A DNA stretch of 64,000 nt, taken from positions 186,001-250,000 of the forward strand of contig DAINXV010000002.1 in NCBI GenBank assembly GCA_036749735.1. The letters run 5' to 3'. The notes below the pieces were generated by a model that saw nothing but the letters and a program-made list of their open reading frames with translations, was not told the origin of the DNA and made no database searches. Positions 15,886 through 25,324 of the stretch are shown one piece after another; position 1 is the stretch's first letter; each line of letters begins with the position of its first letter. A program made the translations under genes and the position numbers. Source of the DNA: Lawsonella sp012842085 (GTDB taxonomy: Bacteria > Actinomycetota > Actinomycetes > Mycobacteriales > Mycobacteriaceae).

Positions 15886-16995
15886 ATGACTATTCCAGTA
15901 CCTGTAGCACGTGGACCACGCCGTGGTCTTCCCCCTACACATTTTGCTGACCTCACTAGCGATCAAGTTAAGGAGAAGGTGAAGGAACTTGGACTTCCCG
16001 CTTTCCGGGCAGACCAAATAGCGCGTCACTACTACGATCGTTTCGAAGCAGATCCACTGGAGATGACGGATCTGCCCAAAGATGCGCGTGAAAAAATCAA
16101 GGACGCGCTCTTCCCGGAGCTCCTCAGCCCCACCCGCTACATCGAGGCGGATGGCGGCGCCACTCGCAAAACACTGTGGAAGTCACCTGACGGTACTGTT
16201 CTAGAGTCTGTGCTGATGCGGTATCCCGACCGCGCTACCTTATGTATTTCCAGCCAGGCAGGATGTGCCCAAAACTGTCCTTTCTGCGCCACTGGCCAGC
16301 TGGGAATTCAACGACAGCTTTCTGCTGCCGAAATAGTGGAACAGGTTCGGGTAGCTGCCGCCGATATGGAAAGTGGAGTGCTGCCGGGAGGACCGGGCAG
16401 ACTTTCCAACGTGGTCTTTATGGGGATGGGGGAGCCCCTCGCCAACTACAAGCGGGTACTTAGCGCAATCCGCCAAATCACCTCACCCAGCCCCTACGGT
16501 TTCGGAATATCGCAACGCAATATCACTGTTTCTACCGTCGGTGTGGCACCCGCCATTAGGCGCCTGGCCGACGAGGACTTAGCCGTCACCCTGGCAATCT
16601 CCCTGCACTGCCCCGATGACGAATTGCGTAACACATTGGTGCCCGCCAACAACCGGTGGCCATTAGCTGACGTCATAGATGCGGCACGGTATTACGCTGA
16701 TCGCACAGGGCGGCGCGTGTCTATTGAATACGCCCTTATCCGCGACGTGAATGACCAGGCTTGGCGCGCCGACATGTTGGGGTCCCTCCTGCATCGAGAA
16801 CTGCGACAAATGGTGCATGTGAACCTGATTCCTTTGAACCCCACCCCGGGAAGCGAATGGGATGCCAGCCCCCGTCACCGCCAAGACGAATTCGTTAAAC
16901 GAGTACGAGCTAAAGGCGTTCCGTGTACGGTACGCGATTCGCGGGGACAAGATATCGCAGCCGCCTGTGGACAGTTAGCTGCCGAAGAAAAGTAG
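15886..16995 (+). CDS. rlmN: Dual-specificity 23S rRNA/tRNA adenine-C2 methyltransferase RlmN
   Basis: RlmN is a radical-SAM enzyme that methylates A2503 of 23S rRNA and A37 of some tRNAs. The 369-residue protein has the cluster motif with Cys127, Cys131 and Cys134 (GCAQNCPFC), VVFMGMGEPLANY, and a C-terminal DSRGQDIAAACGQL segment holding the methyl-accepting Cys. The ATG at 15886 fits the family; a start 27 bases earlier does not. There is no good ribosome site, and CACAAT eight bases upstream suggests a leaderless mRNA. Confidence 0.96.
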   Translation: MTIPVPVARGPRRGLPPTHFADLTSDQVKEKVKELGLPAFRADQIARHYYDRFEADPLEMTDLPKDAREKIKDALFPELLSPTRYIEADGGATRKTLWKSPDGTVLESVLMRYPDRATLCISSQAGCAQNCPFCATGQLGIQRQLSAAEIVEQVRVAAADMESGVLPGGPGRLSNVVFMGMGEPLANYKRVLSAIRQITSPSPYGFGISQRNITVSTVGVAPAIRRLADEDLAVTLAISLHCPDDELRNTLVPANNRWPLADVIDAARYYADRTGRRVSIEYALIRDVNDQAWRADMLGSLLHRELRQMVHVNLIPLNPTPGSEWDASPRHRQDEFVKRVRAKGVPCTVRDSRGQDIAAACGQLAAEEK

Positions 16996-17022
16996 ACTAG
17001 CAGTAAGTAGAAAGAAGTTACT

Positions 17023-18189
17023 GTGAATCAACCGCGCACAATTCTCCTGTTGGGCTCCACTGGGTCTATTGGAACCCAAGCTTTAGAGATCGTTCGAGAC
17101 AATCCAGACATGTTCACTATTGTCGGCTTGGCGGCCGGCGGTTCGTCTCAGCACTCTATTGACGTACTTTGCGACCAGATCCAGGAGTTCGGCATCACCA
17201 ATGTCGCAGTCGCCAATAAAGATGCAGCTCAGCAGGTAACAGACCGTACCGGCGTAGCCGTTCTTGAGGGGCCCGATGCGGCCACCCGATTAGTGAAAGA
17301 AGTACCCGCCCACACGGTATTGAACGGCATGGTGGGCTCCTTAGGTTTGGGCCCAACTCTGGCCACTATTGAGGTGGGTGAAACCCTCGCATTGGCTAAT
17401 AAAGAGTCACTGGTGGCAGGTGGAGAGCTGGTGATGGCACGTGCCAAACCAGGACAAATTGTGCCAGTGGATTCTGAACACTCTGCCTTCGCCCAATGCC
17501 TCCGCTCCGGCAAGTTGGAGGAAGTAGCAAAGCTGGTGTTGACGGCATCCGGGGGACCATTCCGAGGTTGGAAACGCGATGATCTTTGGCCCGTTACCCC
17601 TGCCCAAGCAGCCGCACACCCGACATGGAACATGGGTGAGATGAACACCCTCAACTCGGCCACTCTGGTCAATAAGGGGCTTGAACTTATCGAGGCGCAC
17701 CTGCTTTTTGGGGTGAGCTACGACAATATTGAAGTGGCCGTGCATCCTCAGTCGATTGTGCACTCCATGGTGACGTTCTGCGATGGATCAACTATCGCGC
17801 AAGCGTCCCCACCCTCTATGAAAATCCCCATATCCCTTGGCATGTTGTGGCCGGATCGTGTCCCCAATGCCGCTCCCGCCTGTGATTTCACCCAATCCCA
17901 TGAATGGACGTTCGAACCACTAGATAACGAGGTATTCCCGGCAGTTGAGTTAGCCCGCCAGGCCGGCCGTGCGGGTGGAACAATGACCGCCGTCTACAAC
18001 GCTGCTAACGAGGAAGCAGCAGCGGCCTTCTTGGCTGGAAAGCTGCGTTTCCCAGAAATTGTCGATACAGTTGCAGATGTTCTAAATGATGCTGACCAGT
18101 GGCGTGCTCAACCGCAAACAGTTGAGGATGTTCTGGCAACGGAAGATTGGGCGCGGGCGCGTGCCCACGACCTTCTGCGGGAGAAGTAA
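17023..18189 (+). CDS. dxr: 1-deoxy-D-xylulose 5-phosphate reductoisomerase
   Basis: Dxr makes 2-C-methylerythritol 4-phosphate, the committed step of the MEP isoprenoid pathway, using NADPH. The 388-residue protein has the nucleotide motif LLGSTGSIGTQAL at the N terminus, LANKESLV, the metal site VDSEHSA, TASGGPFRGW and MNTLNSATLVNKGLELIEAH. It starts with GTG after AAAGAAG. The stop is directly followed by the rip ATG with no spacer, and ispG, another MEP gene, follows that. Confidence 0.97.
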   Translation: MNQPRTILLLGSTGSIGTQALEIVRDNPDMFTIVGLAAGGSSQHSIDVLCDQIQEFGITNVAVANKDAAQQVTDRTGVAVLEGPDAATRLVKEVPAHTVLNGMVGSLGLGPTLATIEVGETLALANKESLVAGGELVMARAKPGQIVPVDSEHSAFAQCLRSGKLEEVAKLVLTASGGPFRGWKRDDLWPVTPAQAAAHPTWNMGEMNTLNSATLVNKGLELIEAHLLFGVSYDNIEVAVHPQSIVHSMVTFCDGSTIAQASPPSMKIPISLGMLWPDRVPNAAPACDFTQSHEWTFEPLDNEVFPAVELARQAGRAGGTMTAVYNAANEEAAAAFLAGKLRFPEIVDTVADVLNDADQWRAQPQTVEDVLATEDWARARAHDLLREK

Positions 18190-19398
18190 ATGGCCTTTGC
18201 CCTCGGGATTATCCTCTTTATTCTCGGCATAGCGATTTCGGTCGCCCTGCACGAGGCTGGTCATTTGTTGACCGCAAAAGCCTTCAAAATGCGTGTGCGC
18301 CGCTACTTTATTGGTTTTGGTCCCACACTTTTTAAAACCAAACGCAAGGGCACTGAGTATGGGCTTAAAGCCCTTCCCCTGGGTGGCTTTTGTGACATCG
18401 CGGGAATGACGATTCTCGATGAGGATCTCACTGCCGAAGAAAAACCCCATGCGATGTATAAAAAGCCCGCCTACCAGCGGATCATCGTCATGCTGGGAGG
18501 AATCACCGCGAATATCCTTATTGGGGTTATTTTGGTCTACTCGGTGGCAGTGGGCTGGGGTTTGCCGAACCTGCGTTCCCCCATGGTTACGCGAGTGGCA
18601 GAGACGACCTGTGTGGCTGACCAACTGAAAGACGGCAGTGTCGAGACATGCGAAGGGCAAGGACCCGCAGCCGCTGCAGGAGTAAAAGCTGGCGACATTA
18701 TCCTCAAAGTCAATGGCGAGAAGATCACCGAGACTGAGCAAGTCATCGCTTTAACCCAAGAGTCCCCCCAGACCGTCACCTACACCATTAAACGGGACGG
18801 GCAGATTCGCGACCTTGTCATTACTCCCACACAGGCAGACCGGGTACGCGATGGGGATCTGGTGCGGGTGCCGGTAACTGGTGTCAGTATTCGGCAAGAG
18901 CCACTGGAACCGATGAAGAACTACAACGCCGCTACAGCTGTTCCCGCTGCGTTCCAATTCTCCTGGGATATCAACAAGCTCATTGTTAAAGCCCTGGTGA
19001 AAATACCGGCACAAATGCCGGGATTGGTGAAAGCTATTTTCGGTGGAGAACGTGCTGCCGACACACCCATGAGTATTGTGGGCGCTTCGGTTGCGGGAGG
19101 CGATGCGCTTGCTTTCGGCTCCTGGTCGGTGTTCCTCATGCTGATGGCACAGATCAACTTCTGTCTGGCGTTATTCAACCTTATTCCGCTGCCGCCGCTC
19201 GATGGTGGCCACGTCGTGGTCATCTGCTACGAGAAGATCCGGGACGCTTTCCGCAAGATGGCCGGTAAAGAACCGGTGGGGCCGGCTGATTACTCCAAGC
19301 TGTTGCCACTCACCAGCATTGTGGTGTTCCTGCTTGTTGCATTATTTATTATTACGGTTGCGGCAGACGTCGTTAATCCAATCCGCCTAGTGAAGTAG
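18190..19398 (+). CDS. rip: Site-2 intramembrane metalloprotease (Rip1/RseP family)
   Basis: This M50 protease cleaves membrane anchors such as anti-sigma factors; Rip1 of M. tuberculosis controls several sigma pathways. The 402-residue protein has HEAGH (His21, Glu22, His25) in the first helix, a single PDZ domain (about 155-215) and the third zinc ligand in IPLPPLDGGHVV. It lies directly after dxr and before ispG, as in mycobacteria. A target in this window could be an anti-sigma system upstream of clgR, but that is inference. Confidence 0.94.
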   Translation: MAFALGIILFILGIAISVALHEAGHLLTAKAFKMRVRRYFIGFGPTLFKTKRKGTEYGLKALPLGGFCDIAGMTILDEDLTAEEKPHAMYKKPAYQRIIVMLGGITANILIGVILVYSVAVGWGLPNLRSPMVTRVAETTCVADQLKDGSVETCEGQGPAAAAGVKAGDIILKVNGEKITETEQVIALTQESPQTVTYTIKRDGQIRDLVITPTQADRVRDGDLVRVPVTGVSIRQEPLEPMKNYNAATAVPAAFQFSWDINKLIVKALVKIPAQMPGLVKAIFGGERAADTPMSIVGASVAGGDALAFGSWSVFLMLMAQINFCLALFNLIPLPPLDGGHVVVICYEKIRDAFRKMAGKEPVGPADYSKLLPLTSIVVFLLVALFIITVAADVVNPIRLVK

Positions 19399-19467
19399 CG
19401 CGGTACTGGACTACCATGAAATGAAGACACAACGGCACAGTTTATTTACCGTTGGGAGGAGCTCAGA

Positions 19468-20589
19468 GTGTCAAATATTGACTTAGGAATGCCGGAACAG
19501 GGAAGTCCAGTTCTGTCCCCGCGCCGCAAAACTCGCCAACTTTATGTGGGCGATGTTGGTGTCGGATCCGACCATCCGGTGTCAGTACAGTCGATGACAA
19601 CCACCCCGACGCACGACGTGGACGCCACTTTGCAGCAGATCGCCGAGCTAGCAACAGCTGGCTGCGATATTGTGCGAGTAGCATGCCCCCGCCGGGAAGA
19701 TGCCGCCGCGCTAGCGGAACTTGCCTCCAAGAGCTCGCTGCCGGTTATCGCAGACATCCACTTCCAGCCCGCATATATTTTCGCCGCTATTGACGCTGGT
19801 TGTGCAGCCGTTCGCGTCAACCCTGGCAATATTCGCGAATTCGATGGGCGCGTAAAGGAAGTAGCTGACGCAGCGCGGGCAGCCAATGTGCCCATCCGGA
19901 TCGGTATTAATGCCGGATCACTGGACAAACGCTTGCTCAAGAAATATGGCAGCGCCACCCCTGAAGCCCTCGTCGAATCCGCCCTGTGGGAAGCAAAACT
20001 TTTCGCAGAGCACGACTTTCACGACATTGCCATTTCGGTTAAACACCACGATCCGGTCACCATGGTGCAGGCCTACGAACAGCTCGCCGCCCAATGCGAC
20101 TACCCGCTTCACTTGGGGGTGACGGAAGCTGGGCCGGCTTTCCAAGGAACCATCAAATCCGCGGTCGCTTTCGGAACTTTGCTGTCCAAAGGAATCGGCG
20201 ACACCATTCGGGTGAGCCTGTCTGCTCCTCCGGTGGAGGAAATCAAGGTTGGCGAATCGATTCTGCGGAGCCTCAATCTGCGGCCCAAGAAACTTGAAAT
20301 TGTTTCCTGCCCCTCCTGTGGCCGTGCCCAAGTGGACGTGTGGAAGCTGGCCGAGGAAGTAGAGAATGGCCTCAAACATATTGAGTTCCCACTGCGTGTG
20401 GCCGTCATGGGCTGTGTGGTGAACGGACCAGGTGAGGCTCGCGAAGCAGACCTCGGTGTGGCCTCCGGTAACGGCAAGGGCCAGATTTTCGTTAAAGGGA
20501 AAGTTATTAAAACAGTCCCGGAAGCAGAGATTGTGCCGACGTTAATCGACCTTGCTAACAAAGTGGCTAAAGAGCAGGGGCTCGCCTAG
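19468..20589 (+). CDS. ispG: 4-hydroxy-3-methylbut-2-en-1-yl diphosphate synthase (IspG/GcpE)
   Basis: IspG is the 4Fe-4S enzyme that makes HMBPP in the MEP pathway. The 373-residue protein has VSVQSMTTTPTHDVDATLQQI, VRVNPGNIR and the cluster ligands CPSCGR and the later GCVVNGPGEA. GTG at 19468 is the start, with a GGGAGGA site six to twelve bases upstream. It is separated from rip by 69 bases and from map by 52 bases. Confidence 0.97.
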   Translation: MSNIDLGMPEQGSPVLSPRRKTRQLYVGDVGVGSDHPVSVQSMTTTPTHDVDATLQQIAELATAGCDIVRVACPRREDAAALAELASKSSLPVIADIHFQPAYIFAAIDAGCAAVRVNPGNIREFDGRVKEVADAARAANVPIRIGINAGSLDKRLLKKYGSATPEALVESALWEAKLFAEHDFHDIAISVKHHDPVTMVQAYEQLAAQCDYPLHLGVTEAGPAFQGTIKSAVAFGTLLSKGIGDTIRVSLSAPPVEEIKVGESILRSLNLRPKKLEIVSCPSCGRAQVDVWKLAEEVENGLKHIEFPLRVAVMGCVVNGPGEAREADLGVASGNGKGQIFVKGKVIKTVPEAEIVPTLIDLANKVAKEQGLA

Positions 20590-20641
20590 TAGCTAAACGT
20601 TTATTGACAAGTGGAGCGCACTAACTCAACAAGAAAGATAG

Positions 20642-21541
20642 ATGATGACTCGCAGTCCGCTTAAACCTGGTGTACAAACCCCCATCCGTAAAGTTCCCGA
20701 AGCTATTGAACGCCCTGAATATGTCTGGAAGGACACCGTACAGGAAGCCATTGGGGAACCTTTTGTGCAAACCCCAGAGGTCATTGAAGCGATGCGGGAA
20801 ACATCCGCCATTGCTGCAGATGCCCTGCAGGCTGCCGGGGAAGCGGTAGCACCGGGAGTTACCACGGACGAAATCGACAAAGTAGCCCACGAGTACATGT
20901 GTGACCACGGCGCCTACCCCTCGTCTTTGGGGTACCGCCATTTCCCTAAGGCTTGCTGCGTGTCACTCAATGAAATCGTGTGCCACGGCATTCCAGATTC
21001 AACCGTCATCCAAGATGGAGACATCGTCAACATTGACGTCACCGCCTACAAAAATGGAGTACACGGCGACACTAATGCCACGTTTCTGGCTGGTGACGTC
21101 AGCGAAGAACATCGGCTGCTAGTGGAACGCACCCACGAAGCTATGTGGCGCGGAATCAAGGCCATTCGTCCCGGCCGGCAGATCAATGTCATTGGCCGTG
21201 TTATCGAATCCTACGCCAAACGATTCGGGTACAACGTAGTCCGGGATTTCACTGGACACGGTGTGGGCCCCACCTTCCACAACGGTTTGGCTGTGCTGCA
21301 CTACGATGAACCTTCCGTAGATGATGTTCTTGTACCCGGTATGACCCTCACTGTGGAGCCCATGATTAACCTGGGCAGTCTGGCCTACCGGATTTGGGAT
21401 GACGACTGGACAGTCCAGAATCGTGACTTCAAATGGACTGCCCAATTCGAACACACACTGGTGGTTACCGAGGATAGCTACGAGGTGCTCACCGTTCGTT
21501 CTGACGGCAGCGGAGACCCCAAGCATCATTCCCTGCGGTAA
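20642..21541 (+). CDS. map: Methionine aminopeptidase, type I (MapB-like)
   Basis: Map removes the initiator Met from new proteins. The 299-residue protein has an N-terminal extension of about 45 residues before the catalytic domain, like mycobacterial MapB (Rv2861c) and unlike the short Escherichia coli enzyme; a PxxPx-like segment in it may contact the ribosome. Metal ligands lie in NIDVTAYKNGVHGDTNATF, GHGVGPTFHNG and VEPMI. Two ATG codons in a row (20642, 20645) could serve as start. A strong bidirectional terminator follows. Confidence 0.95.
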   Translation: MMTRSPLKPGVQTPIRKVPEAIERPEYVWKDTVQEAIGEPFVQTPEVIEAMRETSAIAADALQAAGEAVAPGVTTDEIDKVAHEYMCDHGAYPSSLGYRHFPKACCVSLNEIVCHGIPDSTVIQDGDIVNIDVTAYKNGVHGDTNATFLAGDVSEEHRLLVERTHEAMWRGIKAIRPGRQINVIGRVIESYAKRFGYNVVRDFTGHGVGPTFHNGLAVLHYDEPSVDDVLVPGMTLTVEPMINLGSLAYRIWDDDWTVQNRDFKWTAQFEHTLVVTEDSYEVLTVRSDGSGDPKHHSLR

Positions 21542-21580
21542 AACTTTCTCCGCTGTAACACTGCCTTTTAATAAACATAA

Positions 21581-21616
21581 AACTGTGCCCTGGCCGTCCG
21601 TAGCCAGGGCACAGTT
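21581..21616. terminator. Bidirectional terminator between map and the lipase gene
   Basis: A perfect 14-bp stem (21581-21594 with 21603-21616) with an 8-base loop. A-rich sequence on the left provides T residues for the minus-strand lipase transcript; the plus side has only ATTA. Confidence 0.8.
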
Positions 21617-21627
21617 ATTAGCCAGTA

Positions 21628-22566
21628 CTAAAGACGCATATGGCAGTTGGGGACAGCATTCTTCTGGGGAGAATACGAAACACCCCACAGAATGAGCGAA
21701 AGAGCTATCGGATCAATATGAAGATCCGAATGGCCAATTTTGTGGTCCTCTGGCACCTTGCAATAGTCCTTAACATCAATGTTGTAGACTTTCGAGCCCT
21801 TCACCGGTGTCATAAAACCCTGCTTGTAGGGGGTTGCCTGGGTGTCATCCGGGCTCACCAAAACAACATAGGTGATACCAGGGGAAGTGTTGGGGTATTT
21901 GTTGAGTTCAGTGATGAAGTGGGATCCGATCATCTGCTGGCTCACTGCGGGCCCAGTGATCGGCGCCGTTATTTCTCGAACTCCGTCAGGAAGGAATGGC
22001 TTAGCCAAGGTGGTAAGACCACTCATGGTGGAGCCATTGTGGGTACCGCCTAGCATGATGGCGACACGAATCGAATCCGGAGCGTACTTGGTAATGAGGT
22101 TCCGAATAATGAGGCCACCTTGTGAGTGCCCAATAATGTCAACCTTCTTGGAGCCGGTGCGGCGCTTCACTAGTTTCACGAACTCGTGGAGCTGTTGGGT
22201 AGTTTTTTCAACATCCCCTGTCCCATACAAATCAGGCTGAACTTTGGTAACTAGGTTGTTGGGGTCATAGCCAATATTTGCACCGTAAACGCAGAAACCC
22301 TTCCGGTTCAGCATGTGGGTGACATCTATTTGGTTTGCTTGTCGAGAGAATGTTCCATGCACCATAACCACGGGGACAGGATGCTTCTTGGACCGGCAAT
22401 CCCACCGGTTCATATAGGTGGGGATGCCATCTTTCATCTCGATAGTGTCGACGTCAATGCCTTCGGCAGCTGTTGCGGTGGGAATTACTGCAGAGGGGAG
22501 AGCAATCAGTAATGCAAGAGAGGCCAGCAAAGCGCCTACGCTGCGCAGAATAGCGGGGCGTTTCAT
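21628..22566 (-). CDS. Secreted triacylglycerol lipase (class 2 lipase, alpha/beta hydrolase)
   Basis: A Sec signal peptide (about 1-34, ending ATAA) precedes an alpha/beta hydrolase with the oxyanion motif HG at 70-71 and the nucleophile Ser148 in GHSQGG; THNGS near 174-178 and a C-terminal His region follow. This fits the secreted bacterial lipases that hydrolyse triacylglycerols or other lipids outside the cell. Four cysteines may form disulfides. A lipid-rich, skin-type habitat would suit such an enzyme, but that is speculation. It sits alone between two terminators. Confidence 0.85.
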   Translation of the reverse strand: MKRPAILRSVGALLASLALLIALPSAVIPTATAAEGIDVDTIEMKDGIPTYMNRWDCRSKKHPVPVVMVHGTFSRQANQIDVTHMLNRKGFCVYGANIGYDPNNLVTKVQPDLYGTGDVEKTTQQLHEFVKLVKRRTGSKKVDIIGHSQGGLIIRNLITKYAPDSIRVAIMLGGTHNGSTMSGLTTLAKPFLPDGVREITAPITGPAVSQQMIGSHFITELNKYPNTSPGITYVVLVSPDDTQATPYKQGFMTPVKGSKVYNIDVKDYCKVPEDHKIGHSDLHIDPIALSLILWGVSYSPQKNAVPNCHMRL

Positions 22567-22604
22567 TTTTTCTCCTGAAAGTTAGGGAAAGTAATTCAAA
22601 TAGC

Positions 22605-22643
22605 AAAACGGCCACTGGTCGCGTATGGAACCAGGTGGCCGTT
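22605..22643 (-). terminator. Terminator after mtr (minus strand)
   Basis: AACGGCCAC at 22607-22615 pairs with GTGGCCGTT at 22635-22643, extended by TGGT/ACCA beyond one bulge. Read on the minus strand it ends with TTTT. Confidence 0.8.
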
Positions 22644-22665
22644 GCTTCCAGTCTCACCCTAAACT

Positions 22666-24093
22666 TTACTGAATCTCGAGACCCAATAAGGCGTTCTCAA
22701 CAACTTCTGTAAGCGCAGGGTGAATCCAGTACTGGCCGCGTGCCATCTCATGGGCGGTAAGTCCAAAACTCATCGCCTGAATGAGGGGTTGAATCAGCAT
22801 ACTGGCCTCGTCACCAAGGATGTGTGCCCCCAGTAGTTCACCAGTATCGGCGCGGGCAATAAGTTTGCAGAAACCGTGTTGGTCTTCCATAGCCCACCCG
22901 TAGGCCACATCGCCATACTTCTGAACTTTTACGGTGATGGGGAAGTTTTCCTGCTTGGCCTTTGCGCGTGCTTTCTCTTCCGTCAAGCCCACATAAGCAA
23001 TTTGGGGATGGGTGAAGATAGCGGCAGGGACAGCATCATGCTGGAGGGTTTCGTAATCTTCCTCGGACTCAGCCATCAAGTTGTGCTGCACAGTGCGCAG
23101 CTCAGAGTTGGCAACGTGCTTCAGCTGGAAACGGGAAGATATGTCGCCCAGCGCCCACACATCAGGGGCGGTAGTGCGGCCGTACTCATCGACCACAATC
23201 CGACCATGCTCCACATCCACGCCCGAGTCGTTTTCTAGTCCCAGACGATCAACATTGGGGGTGCGGCCAGTAGCTACCAGGAAAGCGTCTCCTGTGGCAG
23301 TGCTGCCATCCTCAAAAGTGATGGTGGTTTCGTAATAGGTGCTGCCGTCTTCCCGTTGTTTCTCTACTTGGTTAATGGCAGTCGTGTTTTGGCCCAAGCG
23401 GACATCCCATTTCCGGCTAGCCAGTTTTGTAAAGTCTTCCGCAACCTCGCGGTCCATATGTTTCAACAGAACATCCGAGCGTCCGGTCAGTGTTACTTTG
23501 GCTCCAAAAGAGGAGAACACATTCGCGAATTCGACGGCGATATATCCCGACCCCATAATCACGAGATGTTCGGGAATCCGGTCGATACGCATGATGTCTT
23601 CATTGGTGTAGTACTTGACCCTGGATTTTTCTACCAGCGGAGGAATTGAAGGGCGCGAACCTGCTGCTATCACGACCCTGTCGGCGGTGACGGTATGGGT
23701 GTCTGTGCCATTTCGATCGGTTACTTCAAAACGTTTTTCGCCAACAAACTCCGCATGACCGTAGACGTCAATATTGGGGCAGTCTTCCACACGGTAACGC
23801 TCGCCATCTTTTGCGATGGGGTCAATGCGATCAAAAACTCGGGCGGTGATTTCCGGCCAGCGCACCTCATCGAGAGTCATATCCACACCCAGGCGGCTTG
23901 CTTCTTTAGCGCGATTCACGCTATCCGCCGGGTAGACGAACATCTTGGTGGGGATGCAGCCGACATTGAGGCAAGTTCCACCAAATATTTTCTCTTCACA
24001 CAAAGCTACTTTGAGGTTGTCGAACCGCTCATCAAAAAGGGAGTTTGCAGAACCAGTTCCGATAACCAGAAGGTCATAGTGTTTGACTGCCAT
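22666..24093 (-). CDS. mtr: Mycothione reductase
   Basis: Mtr reduces the mycothiol disulfide with NADPH and FAD and keeps the main actinobacterial thiol in its reduced form. The 475-residue flavoprotein has the redox pair Cys41/Cys46 in GGTCLNVGCIPTK, an NADPH Rossmann motif (GSGYIAVEFA), an FAD motif ATGRTPN and WALGDIS, and the interface dyad His458/Glu463 in HPALTEVVE. Unlike glutathione reductases the FAD motif near the start is GTGSAN, as in mycobacterial Mtr. Its presence places the organism among the actinobacteria. The hydrolase gene lies upstream on the same strand, as Rv2854 does beside mtr. Confidence 0.95.
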   Translation of the reverse strand: MAVKHYDLLVIGTGSANSLFDERFDNLKVALCEEKIFGGTCLNVGCIPTKMFVYPADSVNRAKEASRLGVDMTLDEVRWPEITARVFDRIDPIAKDGERYRVEDCPNIDVYGHAEFVGEKRFEVTDRNGTDTHTVTADRVVIAAGSRPSIPPLVEKSRVKYYTNEDIMRIDRIPEHLVIMGSGYIAVEFANVFSSFGAKVTLTGRSDVLLKHMDREVAEDFTKLASRKWDVRLGQNTTAINQVEKQREDGSTYYETTITFEDGSTATGDAFLVATGRTPNVDRLGLENDSGVDVEHGRIVVDEYGRTTAPDVWALGDISSRFQLKHVANSELRTVQHNLMAESEEDYETLQHDAVPAAIFTHPQIAYVGLTEEKARAKAKQENFPITVKVQKYGDVAYGWAMEDQHGFCKLIARADTGELLGAHILGDEASMLIQPLIQAMSFGLTAHEMARGQYWIHPALTEVVENALLGLEIQ

Positions 24094-24134
24094 GAGATAT
24101 CCTTGCGTCTTTATAAAAAGTAAAAATGACCACG

Positions 24135-25154
24135 TTAGTGGTGGAGGTTGTGTCCTTGATCATACAGCCATTGACTGAGTGTTTGATAGGCCTTTTCCCT
24201 CGCAGGCTGGATGGACAGGAAAACGTCATGCTTTGCATCCGGAATTTGGTGCACTTCACTCTGTTTGCTTACTGCGGAAGCCCACTGCGCCATGTGCTCC
24301 ACATCCAAGACAACATCAGCCGTATGGTCCCGTTCAGGATTGTCGGGATCTGCGCCAGATCGATCACTGGACAGTACCAGTAGGGGAGTGTCGAGGGCGG
24401 GCCCTTTGTGAAGTTTCAACTGGGACGATCGGATCTGTGAAAACCAACCGAATTTTTTGGGAACCGACTCCAGTCGCTTCCACTCTGTGCGGTAGTCCCA
24501 TTCGCCGTCGCGAGAAACATGTAAAGTGCGGCCATAAGTGTCACCACCTTGCCCCGGAATATCCGTCCACGGAAATAATCCTCCAAGTGTTTTGAGCACA
24601 AGATATCCAGGCATAGAACGCAAAAATGCACCCTGGGTAAGATCCCACCAGGGGGAGTTCATAATAAGTCCACTCGGGTTCCACCACGCAGGATCCTGTT
24701 GCATGCGCTGCACCCACAACGGCAGAACTAGTCCACCAGTGGAGTGCGCCATACCCATCCACTCGCGGTGTCCGCGCTGGCGAATAATCTCCAGTGCCGC
24801 ATTCAGCTCTTTGTCGTAAACTCGCAGATCGGTGACCATATGGGGACTTTGTCCGGGGCGTTGAGCACGGCCACACTTTCGCAGATCAAGTGCGTAGAAG
24901 TGGAAGTTGTGGCGATCGAAAAATTCGGCTAATTCGGTTTGGAAAAAATAGTCGTTAAGGCCGTGGGTATAGAGTATTGCTGGTTTGGTAGCTGAGCCAG
25001 GTCCGTCACCCCCTGTATTTTTGCCCTCGTAGTGAGTGAGGTAGGCGCAGATGTCCCCTTCTCCGTCTGGATCTTCACCCAGTGGTATTTCTGTGGTGAC
25101 GAAATGTGGGAGATAGTCTGCTTTCCATTCCGGAGAGAAGTGCTTGGAAACCAC
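24135..25154 (-). CDS. Alpha/beta hydrolase, lysophospholipase/monoglyceride-lipase-like (Rv2854-like)
   Basis: This 339-residue cytoplasmic serine hydrolase has ILYTHGLNDYFFQ (oxyanion region), a nucleophile elbow AHSTGG, and a C-terminal region with a Ser/Asp-rich loop and DAKHDVFLS holding the catalytic His. It fits the hydrolase_4 (serine aminopeptidase S33) group. The substrate is unknown. It starts with GTG and lies 41 bases upstream of mtr on the same strand, a pairing also found in mycobacteria. Confidence 0.82.
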   Translation of the reverse strand: MVSKHFSPEWKADYLPHFVTTEIPLGEDPDGEGDICAYLTHYEGKNTGGDGPGSATKPAILYTHGLNDYFFQTELAEFFDRHNFHFYALDLRKCGRAQRPGQSPHMVTDLRVYDKELNAALEIIRQRGHREWMGMAHSTGGLVLPLWVQRMQQDPAWWNPSGLIMNSPWWDLTQGAFLRSMPGYLVLKTLGGLFPWTDIPGQGGDTYGRTLHVSRDGEWDYRTEWKRLESVPKKFGWFSQIRSSQLKLHKGPALDTPLLVLSSDRSGADPDNPERDHTADVVLDVEHMAQWASAVSKQSEVHQIPDAKHDVFLSIQPAREKAYQTLSQWLYDQGHNLHH

Positions 25155-25324
25155 TTATATCGAACCTTTGTCATAAAATTGCTGTCGTATTCCTATGTTA
25201 ATGGGACATTCTCTGCATTCACCTATAAGCTGGTATCGATTAGTGACCATTTCGCCATCCATTTGAGATATAACAACACCCCGAGACAAAGCGGGTGGGC
25301 GCAGATCGCCAAGGAAACCAGATT

